This document shows, piece after piece, positions 1 to 5,742 of a stretch of 14,484 nucleotides of DNA; the stretch's first letter is position 1, and every line of letters begins with the position of its first letter. The notes below the pieces were generated by a model. That model did no database searches. It was not told where the DNA came from and saw only the letters and a program-made list of their open reading frames with translations. This stretch comes from Odoribacter sp036657595 (GTDB taxonomy: Bacteria > Bacteroidota > Bacteroidia > Bacteroidales > Marinifilaceae), in contig JAVXFZ010000066.1 of assembly GCA_036657595.1 (NCBI GenBank), positions 1-14,484 of the forward strand, in the 5' to 3' direction. The position numbers and the translations under genes are program-made.

Positions 1-69
1 AACGAGTTCATTCTTGTTAAAAGCAAGCAGTCGGCAACTTTTCTTCCAAATGTTTTCAGATGGGACTAA
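1..69 (+). CDS. Possible 3' end of a convergent gene (partial)
   Basis: Frame 1 on the plus strand is open from the window edge to a TAA at 67-69, giving 22 residues that end in FLPNVFRWD. A hairpin follows 18 bases after the stop (87-116) and a stronger symmetrical one at 196-252, which would suit the end of a gene converging on the fimbrial genes. A run of 22 open codons is expected quite often by chance and I recognise no family, so this is a weak call. An alternative reading is that a minus-strand gene begins with the ATG at 9-11. Confidence 0.22.
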   Translation, partial: NEFILVKSKQSATFLPNVFRWD

Positions 70-86
70 ATAGTTAATAATCAATT

Positions 87-116
87 ATTCAACACCTATT
101 TGTATGGGTGTTGAAT
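87..116. repeat. Inverted repeat (13-bp stem hairpin)
   Basis: Bases 87-99 pair with 104-116 around a 4-base TTGT loop, with a single G-T wobble. There is no T-run after it on either strand. It may help end transcription of a convergent plus-strand gene. Its right arm merges into the tandem repeats at 110-142. Confidence 0.6.
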
Positions 117-142
117 GGGAAATGAATGGGAGTTGAATGGGA
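110..142. repeat. Three tandem 11-bp repeats
   Basis: GTTGAATGGGA (110-120), AATGAATGGGA (121-131) and GTTGAATGGGA (132-142) lie head to tail with an exact 11-base period. The first and third units are identical and the second differs at two positions. The first unit forms part of the right arm of the hairpin at 87-116. Function unknown. It could be an iteron-like protein site or simple slippage. Confidence 0.85.
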
Positions 143-170
143 GTTACTGTAAGGGTGAAGTAAAAATCAG

Positions 171-198
171 GATAGGATCATCGCAAGGAGATCCTATC
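171..198. repeat. 9-bp inverted repeat overlapping the terminator
   Basis: GATAGGATC (171-179) is the perfect complement of GATCCTATC (190-198), with a 10-base loop. The last three bases of the right arm are also the first bases of the left arm of the 196-252 hairpin, so the two structures compete at their base. Confidence 0.6.
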
Positions 199-252
199 TA
201 TAAAAAGCGAAAAGCATACTCTTAACGGGTGTGCTTTTCGCTTTTTATAGAT
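196..252. terminator. 24-bp stem, probable bidirectional terminator
   Basis: Bases 196-219 pair with 229-252 around a 9-base loop, with a single mismatch or wobble in 24 positions. The arms contain A-runs on the left and T-runs on the right, so a U-rich arm is made in either direction. It lies 34 bases after the stop codon of the 286-1164 gene and would end that transcript, and also any transcript arriving from the left. Confidence 0.85.
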
Positions 253-285
253 GGATAGGTAGGTATCCAGTCAAGTATGCTTGTC

Positions 286-1164
286 TTATTTGTTTGATGT
301 CAGTTCGACACCTTGCAATTTTTGGTCTTTGATTTTAAACCTTAATGTGTAGGCTTTACCGGGTAAGAGTTTCAGCGATTCGCCGTTGACACCTGCAATG
401 GTTAAGTTGTTTAGGTCGTCCGTTGTCGCCGTATAGTCGCCAATTACCAGAGAGCTCATATTTGCAATCGTGCCACCGGTGGGCACTAAGTAGTTGATCC
501 CGTTTTGGATGGTATATTTTTCATCCCCCTTTTTTGTGGCGGTATTGTTGGTGGCAGTAAGGGGTAATGTTCCTTGTGCGTAGCCTTCGTTGCATTGAAA
601 TTGTACGTTATTTTGAGAGAGGTCGAGGTTGTTGTTTGCTGCCGCGTTGTCGCTCTCCACGATTACTTCTAAGAAGGTCATCACGTGACGGAATATTAGC
701 TTTTCTAAGGGATTCCAAAAAGAGCCGACGGTTCCGGTAGCTGCTGTAAGGGATGATCCGTCCCAACCGTTACTCAAGAGGGCATCGGAGGTTTCTTTTA
801 CTTGTCCGGCAATCAGTAGTATGTTGTTGCCTTCTACTCTTTCCCCGCTGTGGGCGAAGAAATGCAAGTTGTTATTGTTTAATGGGTAATAGAATTGTTT
901 GTTTTCATCAAAGGTGATGGTTCCATCCGCTGCAAAGACAGCCGTCGCTTCGTTGATATAATCCGTCGCATTATCCAGTTGTGCCGTAATGCTGAGTTTG
1001 TATTCTTTTTCAGGATATGTGACATCCACACGAGTCATCAGTCCGGAGAAAGCTATCATCTCCTGTTCGGGAAAGGCATAGATTTCAGATTCTTGATCGG
1101 TACAAGCTGTCACTCCAAGCAGAATGATTGCTGCCAATAAGAGTACATTATTTTTCATTTTCAT
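286..1164 (-). CDS. Stand-alone fimbrillin-family head lipoprotein
   Basis: This encodes a 292-residue lipoprotein with a hydrophobic signal and lipobox ending at Cys21, followed by acidic residues (TDQESE) as in surface-exported Bacteroidetes lipoproteins. The body is a fimbrillin-like domain with SGLMTR at residues 40-45, a probable trypsin-like maturation site. It closely matches the first 290 residues of the 5743-7776 protein. By hand count about two thirds of 135 aligned residues from IAFSGLMTR onwards are identical, with blocks such as SDALLSNGWDGS, EGYAQGTLP and INYLVPTG. It stops at LQGVELTSNK, exactly where the paralogue passes into its beta-helix tail. The gene stands alone, with its own promoter (1230-1329) and terminator (196-252). 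It may be a head or accessory subunit, or a spare allele of the tip gene. The ATG at 1164 was chosen; Met3 at 1158 is also possible. Confidence 0.85.
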   Translation of the reverse strand: MKMKNNVLLLAAIILLGVTACTDQESEIYAFPEQEMIAFSGLMTRVDVTYPEKEYKLSITAQLDNATDYINEATAVFAADGTITFDENKQFYYPLNNNNLHFFAHSGERVEGNNILLIAGQVKETSDALLSNGWDGSSLTAATGTVGSFWNPLEKLIFRHVMTFLEVIVESDNAAANNNLDLSQNNVQFQCNEGYAQGTLPLTATNNTATKKGDEKYTIQNGINYLVPTGGTIANMSSLVIGDYTATTDDLNNLTIAGVNGESLKLLPGKAYTLRFKIKDQKLQGVELTSNK

Positions 1165-1229
1165 CTTTATTTTTTATTGTTCTTCGTTCTTTGAATTGTC
1201 CGTTTCGTAAACATTCAAATTGTTGTATA

Positions 1230-1237
1230 CAAAAATA
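1230..1237 (-). promoter_or_regulatory. -7 promoter element of the 286-1164 gene
   Basis: On the minus strand this reads TATTTTTG, matching the Bacteroidetes -7 consensus TAnnTTTG. It is preceded by the same TATA context as the main operon promoter. No TTTG -33 box lies about 20 bases upstream; the operator box at 1263-1274 occupies the adjacent region instead. The start site would fall near 1225, giving a leader of about 60 bases. Confidence 0.65.
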
Positions 1238-1262
1238 TATAACAATTTTTTCGTTCTCCATA

Positions 1263-1329
1263 GGTATTTTTGTCTATTATACGGGGTATTTTAAGCAATG
1301 TTGCTAAAAAGAGGGAGGGCATTTCAATC
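1263..1329 (-). promoter_or_regulatory. Three-box operator upstream of the 286-1164 gene
   Basis: Three 12-base direct repeats, read on the plus strand, are GGTATTTTTGTC (1263-1274), GGTATTTTAAGC (1285-1296) and GGCATTTCAATC (1318-1329). Their starts are 22 and 33 bases apart, about two and three helical turns. The array has the same order, orientation and distance to the -7 box as the array at 14214-14279. The first box and its flank (1263-1282) match 14214-14233 at 19 of 20 bases. Centred near -43, -65 and -98, the boxes fit binding sites for an activator. Confidence 0.65.
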
Positions 1330-1492
1330 AAAACAGGAGGGGCAAATCGGTCACAGCTTGCATCTTATTGATTTACAGATAGCATTGAGAATAAAATAAG
1401 AATGTGCAGAGAATAGATGATCGTCCATAGGAAGTCATCGTTTTTCAATCGCAAGAGGCTGAGATCAGAAAATGATTGTATTTCAGAAACAA

Positions 1493-1533
1493 AATCGCAA
1501 GTTTTTGAAAAAAGTTTTCATCCACTTGCGATT
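1493..1533 (-). terminator. Terminator of the main fimbrial operon
   Basis: AATCGCAAGT (1493-1502) pairs perfectly with ACTTGCGATT (1524-1533). Inside the loop GAAAA and TTTTC can extend the structure. On the minus strand the stem is followed by TTTTGTTTC, a U-rich tail. It begins 7 bases after the stop codon of the 1540-2625 gene. It separates the long operon from the downstream single-gene unit. Confidence 0.75.
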
Positions 1534-1539
1534 GATCAG

Positions 1540-2625
1540 TTATTCGGGTAGCGATATGATCATTCCGGTTAGAATGATCGGCGAGGTAGAGAGCAAGGTG
1601 TAGCTCCCATCGGAATTTTTCTTCTCAATTTGGGTGATGATTCGTCCAAGCGGCTTCACCGTGCATTCTTTGCGAGCATTAAAGGTGAGTTCCTGTGTGA
1701 GTTCGTTGTCAAAAGTGAGGCGATAAGTCGCAAAAGCGGGTCCTCGAAAGGTGGGGTAAGCGGTGACAGCGATGTAGTCGCCGGCAATGGCTTCGCCGGT
1801 CGTCCAATTCGCCACGGAAATAGGTAAAAGTTCAAGTTTGTTTCCTTTCAATATGAAAATATAGCGTTGGTTGAGTCCTAAACTGTCCGGTGATTTGATC
1901 GCAGCATTATGAATGATTTTAACGGTTTGAGTATAGATGGTCTTTCCGCCGGTAGTCACACTGATTTCGGGATTTTGCTTTGTTTCGGCAGGCAGAATGA
2001 GCAGGTATTGTTTGGGACGATTAGGAAGCGCGTTGACAAAGGGTATGTATTCCTTTGCACCTATTGTTACCTTCACTCTATTAGTTGCATCCGGTTCTTT
2101 TTCAAAAGTAAAGTCGAGCATACTTTCCGCGTGTTTCAGGGTGATCTGAATGATGTGGGCGGGGGTGATGGACTGTTTCGTGTAAAGGGTGTCGAGTAGT
2201 AACATTTTGTCTTTATCGCTTTGATCCAGTCCGTCGAACGTACCGGACGAGGGATAGAGGATAGCATCAACGTTCTGTTTCAAATAGTTGGGAAAGAATA
2301 GTGTGGTGCCGGAGTTTGTCCATTGTGAAGCGACATAAGTGAACGTGCCCGCCCCCTTTGTGTAGGGCTGATTAGCTTTGTACAATTGAATATTGAGTTT
2401 CCACGCGGCAGTCCCCCGATCAGCAATGGAGGTCCGGGAAGGATCGTTGAGGTCGGTTACCCGCGTTTCAGGGAGTTCTATCGCAGCATCCGTGTCGAGA
2501 GTGGCGCAGATTGTTTCGAGGAGAAGTTCCTGTTCGTGGGAGAGCGATTGTGTATCATCAGCGCAAGCTCCTCCTAAAAAGGCAGCGCAGGCAAGCATTA
2601 GGATATGTCGGATATGATTTATCAT
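1540..2625 (-). CDS. Fimbrillin-like lipoprotein, last gene of the operon
   Basis: This is a 361-residue lipoprotein with signal peptide and lipobox LGGAC ending at Cys21, then ADD. PETRV at residues 52-56 is a likely maturation site, matching the Thr-Arg of the neighbouring pilins. A fimbrillin-type beta domain runs to about residue 285, with the usual late signature VANWTTGEA at 271-279. About 75 further beta-rich residues follow, ending TGMIISLPE, an extension beyond the normal end of the fold. The start lies 10 bases after the stop of the upstream gene, so translation is probably coupled, and a terminator follows directly. A minor or tip-associated subunit is likely, but its exact role cannot be told from sequence. 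Divergence from the other pilins makes the family call less secure than theirs. Confidence 0.75.
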   Translation of the reverse strand: MINHIRHILMLACAAFLGGACADDTQSLSHEQELLLETICATLDTDAAIELPETRVTDLNDPSRTSIADRGTAAWKLNIQLYKANQPYTKGAGTFTYVASQWTNSGTTLFFPNYLKQNVDAILYPSSGTFDGLDQSDKDKMLLLDTLYTKQSITPAHIIQITLKHAESMLDFTFEKEPDATNRVKVTIGAKEYIPFVNALPNRPKQYLLILPAETKQNPEISVTTGGKTIYTQTVKIIHNAAIKSPDSLGLNQRYIFILKGNKLELLPISVANWTTGEAIAGDYIAVTAYPTFRGPAFATYRLTFDNELTQELTFNARKECTVKPLGRIITQIEKKNSDGSYTLLSTSPIILTGMIISLPE

Positions 2626-2635
2626 TTCGGATGGT

Positions 2636-3736
2636 TTATAGCGGTTGGTTTTCTATTGTTCCGGTAGACGTCGTGCCGAATAAAACGACAGGAAGTCCGT
2701 TTTGTGTGACAGCGTGTGATTGATAATCGAATGTTCCGGTGAAACCTTCGATGGGTGTCCAAGCGATGGATCCGCAGTCGAGTGACGCTGTGAGTCGGTA
2801 TTTCAGGTTTGTCCAAAGAATCGTATTGTTAGCGTCCTGAGAATAATGGCGAATCAGGTCGGCTACGGTTGTGAGCTGTGCGAAGGTTGTGATGAGGAAG
2901 TAGCCGTCGGCATCTTTTGTCAAAGGTACGCCAATGCCTTCTTCATCTTGTCCCCATCCTCCAATGGAGATGCCGGCAATGAGATTGTCACCGCGAGGGG
3001 TCAGTGTCACGGTGTAGCAGCTTGCCGGCAAGAGTGTATAGTTTTTTGTCTCAGCAAAGAGTATGGAACCTGTGAAACCGCCAACGCTGACACGTCCGAT
3101 GAGTTGATCTCCCGTTAAAGAAAGAGTACCCGGTTTTACGATCAGTTCGGCATTTCCTGTTTGAACGTTGAGATGCGCGCGATAAGCGACACTTCCCATA
3201 TCGACAATCAGGTCAGTCATCACCTGTCCGTTGGCGTTCTGTCCGGCAAGTTCAAAGATCATTTTACTGTAAAGGTGTTTAAATTCAACGGGTAACGCCG
3301 CATCAGAGGGCATCACTGTGGTAAGGTCGGCGGAAAGTCGATCGCAATATTTAAAGTCTTTATCCAAACGTTGGTCGGGTGTCCAAGTGTCAGCACCGGC
3401 AGGCCACGTGGCAGTGAATAGCTCGATGTGTGAGTCATCGACAAAAAAACGATAGGTATTTTTGTCATCAATGCCTTTGAAGGTACCATTTTTGTCGTAT
3501 TTATAAGTTAACTCGGCGGGGATAGTCTGTCCTAAATGTTTGACGGAGAGCGTGATTTTATCGTCGGTGTCAAAAAAGGTGCTACCGGATGAGCGAGTTT
3601 CGTTCATCTCTTGTATATAAGGCACGAGCCGTAGTTCTTGCGCGTTGTCTTTCGGTGAGTTGTCATCTTCGCTACAAGCAGTCAGCATCAGGATTGACAC
3701 TGCTATATTTGTGATTAATAGGTATTTTCTCATCAT
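2636..3736 (-). CDS. Fimbrillin-family lipoprotein with rudimentary beta-helix tail
   Basis: This is a 366-residue lipoprotein with lipobox LTAC at residues 18-21, followed by SEDDN. NETRSS at residues 45-50 places Arg48 at the usual maturation position. A fimbrillin domain follows, with the core signature FKHLYSKMIFELAG (152-165) and the late signature ISIGGWGQDEEG (256-267). The last 90 residues begin a GLUG-type tail (DGYFLITTFAQL at 277-288, then GFTGTFD at 331-337), but the protein ends at TIENQPL after about one turn. The two upstream neighbours carry several turns. It lies 57 bases after the previous stop and 10 before the next start. It is probably an accessory or tip subunit. No frameshift or degraded continuation was seen after the stop. 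Confidence 0.8.
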   Translation of the reverse strand: MMRKYLLITNIAVSILMLTACSEDDNSPKDNAQELRLVPYIQEMNETRSSGSTFFDTDDKITLSVKHLGQTIPAELTYKYDKNGTFKGIDDKNTYRFFVDDSHIELFTATWPAGADTWTPDQRLDKDFKYCDRLSADLTTVMPSDAALPVEFKHLYSKMIFELAGQNANGQVMTDLIVDMGSVAYRAHLNVQTGNAELIVKPGTLSLTGDQLIGRVSVGGFTGSILFAETKNYTLLPASCYTVTLTPRGDNLIAGISIGGWGQDEEGIGVPLTKDADGYFLITTFAQLTTVADLIRHYSQDANNTILWTNLKYRLTASLDCGSIAWTPIEGFTGTFDYQSHAVTQNGLPVVLFGTTSTGTIENQPL

Positions 3737-3793
3737 TTACTATTTTACAGTCCTTTGACTGATAGATTTTGTGTTGCGTTGGTGCATTTGTGC

Positions 3794-5734
3794 TTATCTT
3801 TCCCACACGAGTTGAGGATATTCGCCGTTTGTCGCGTTCAGCGATTGCCAAAAATAAGAGTGATTACCGCTCGCAGAGTCTCCGTTCCAGTCATTGATAT
3901 ACACCGGCCATTTTCCCGTGTAGATGTTCCAATCGGGCTGTTTTTTACTAAAAAGAGTGGCGGTCGCGGTTGGTGAGGAGGAGTAGCATTCGGTGAATAT
4001 TGCTCCCTTTTCGCTGGCGGCAAATCCGTCGGCATATTCTTTCGTTGTGGTGACGGGAGGTGTGCCGGCAGTGGTATTGGCTGCCGCCGCAGCTATGCTC
4101 GTGGTATAACAGCGTTTGATTTGACCTTTGGCGGTGTTTAGTCCGCAAAAGCCTCCTGCATTGCAGTCTTTGTTGTTGTCGTGGGGAGTTGTACCATTGA
4201 GGGCAATCGTTCCCCATAAGGCGTAAGCGTCGGTTATATTGCCCTTACTTTCCTCATCACCATTGATTCCACAAAGGGTTCCCACGCGCAGGTTCTGACC
4301 GCTGATCTTTATTTCTGGATTGTTTACACGACAGGCGATGATGTTGCAGGGGCTTTGTGAAAGACCGGCAATCAATTCGTCTAAGAGGGCTTGTACGACG
4401 ACCTCCGACATCCCTGCCGGCAGGTTCAGGCTTGCTTTTAGTGCTTCTTTATCCGCCTCATCAAGGTCTTTGTTGTTGCGTCCACAGAGGGCGCCGACGG
4501 CTATTGTATCTTTGTTGGTGCCAAAGTCGAGTTCGATAATGGGATTTTCGAGGTTTATGTTCCGAAGTGTTGAGCCGGCAATGATTCTGCCGAATAATCC
4601 GACTTCGAGGAGTCCCGTTGGTGGGTTGGTGATCTTTAAGCCTGTGATTTTGTGTCCACCGCCGTCATACGATCCTTTAAAGGTTTTTAGCGGTGTCCAT
4701 TCTCCTGATAGGTTTATATCGCATACCTGATAGACGGAATGGTCGTTGAGGCTCATTGCCTGAAGACTTGTTGCATCAACGATGAGTTCCGTAGAGGTGG
4801 GGATAAAGACTTCCCCTGTGTTGATGTTATAGCCGTAACGATAGATCCGATCTTCACTGATTTCGACATTTTGTGAAGCAAACAGTGTGATTTCATCACT
4901 TTTAAAGAGAAGGTCTCCTTGACGGATGGTGTTGTCGTTGTGTTTTTCATTCGTGTCGTGATGTGAGTCAGTGGTTTTCGTCTTCCAAATGTATGCCGTG
5001 TATTGACGGGCGTAGCAGCCGCCAAGCGGCGATGTGTTGTTTTTGGGATAGAGGGTGTTGCCGTCTATCATCTGTTCGCGGTGATCGCCTGTCGAAGCAT
5101 TGACCGTATCAATCGCGGGCAAAAGTTGTGGGTTGGTGTAGTTAGGAATAGGAGTGGCACTAACAAATACGACTTCGATCTTTGCCGTGTGTTTCGGCGC
5201 GAAATGCAGTTTCGCCGCATAAGCAATGGTGGGATTCGTTTCCAACTGTGCCCGATAGGGGATGTAGGTCTGCTGACTGTAATCCCCCATCGTAATGGGG
5301 TATTTCTCTTCTTCGCTTTTGTTGGTCAGCTTGCCAACATTGGCATTATACGGATAAAATGCAACGATGGTCATCCGATCGTAAATGTAGATTGCTTCAT
5401 CCGTGAGCGGTTTTAATTGTCCGCCGACAATGTGACATTCAAGGTTTCGGATATAAGGTCGGGTAAGATCCCCTTTCTTATAGTCGTCTGTATAATAAAT
5501 ATAAAGCCCTACGTTTTTCAAGGTTCCGCTTTCGGTGGCTTCATTCATCGCATCAGGAGAGCCCAGTTCTGCCACCCGAGTCATCGCACCGAAGCTGACG
5601 GATAGATTCAAGGGTTCGCCTGTTTGGGGTTTATCATCCGGCAAGGTATCATCGGAACAAGCTATCGGCAATAAGCAGAGCAACAGGAAGAGGATTCGTC
5701 CCGTGTATCGAAGTATGTGATTCATTGTATTCAT
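3794..5734 (-). CDS. Fimbrillin-GLUG lipoprotein, probable tip or adhesin subunit
   Basis: This is a 646-residue lipoprotein with Cys26 after LLPIA, followed by SDD. MTR at 51-53 is the expected maturation site. Residues about 40-330 form a Mfa1-like fimbrillin domain. Residues about 335-600 are GLUG-type beta-helix repeats: FKGSYDGGGHKITGL (352-366), VGLFGR (378-383), VGALCG (413-418), VGTLCG (484-489), GGFCGLN (527-533). A helix-rich insert (about 421-458, rich in Glu, Ala and Leu) interrupts them. The end, NGEYPQLVWER, is typical of GLUG proteins. Extra Cys pairs lie in the repeats. Bacteroidetes GLUG-tailed fimbrillins are usually considered tip or surface adhesins; the ligand is unknown. 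The start is 8 bases after the upstream stop. Met4 (5725) is an alternative start. Confidence 0.85.
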   Translation of the reverse strand: MNTMNHILRYTGRILFLLLCLLPIACSDDTLPDDKPQTGEPLNLSVSFGAMTRVAELGSPDAMNEATESGTLKNVGLYIYYTDDYKKGDLTRPYIRNLECHIVGGQLKPLTDEAIYIYDRMTIVAFYPYNANVGKLTNKSEEEKYPITMGDYSQQTYIPYRAQLETNPTIAYAAKLHFAPKHTAKIEVVFVSATPIPNYTNPQLLPAIDTVNASTGDHREQMIDGNTLYPKNNTSPLGGCYARQYTAYIWKTKTTDSHHDTNEKHNDNTIRQGDLLFKSDEITLFASQNVEISEDRIYRYGYNINTGEVFIPTSTELIVDATSLQAMSLNDHSVYQVCDINLSGEWTPLKTFKGSYDGGGHKITGLKITNPPTGLLEVGLFGRIIAGSTLRNINLENPIIELDFGTNKDTIAVGALCGRNNKDLDEADKEALKASLNLPAGMSEVVVQALLDELIAGLSQSPCNIIACRVNNPEIKISGQNLRVGTLCGINGDEESKGNITDAYALWGTIALNGTTPHDNNKDCNAGGFCGLNTAKGQIKRCYTTSIAAAAANTTAGTPPVTTTKEYADGFAASEKGAIFTECYSSSPTATATLFSKKQPDWNIYTGKWPVYINDWNGDSASGNHSYFWQSLNATNGEYPQLVWER

Positions 5735-5742
5735 TTTTTACT

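Larger units (their letters stand above)
1165..1539. other. 375-base intergenic region between the two transcription units
   Basis: I see no coding sequence here. From right to left it holds the operon-end hairpin (1493-1533), an extra copy of that hairpin's arm (1446-1455), an AT-rich stretch without evident structure (about 1335-1440), the three-box operator (1263-1329), the -7 box (1230-1237) and a leader of about 60 bases before the ATG at 1164. Confidence 0.75.

Noticed and set aside
9..11. Minus-strand ATG at the left edge as the start of a further operon gene
   Set aside because: Only three codons are visible and two hairpins separate it from the fimbrial genes. Nothing can be said about it.
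3748..3761. Small hairpin CAGTC/GACTG and a TTTGACTGA resembling the operator box in the 57-base gap
   Set aside because: The stem is only 5 bp, the box-like match is single, and no -7 element is placed to use it.
4320..5416. Open frames of about 136 codons on the plus strand within the GLUG-tailed pilin gene
   Set aside because: They are antisense to a clear coding gene, have no promoter or recognisable domain, and arise from the codon bias of the minus-strand gene.
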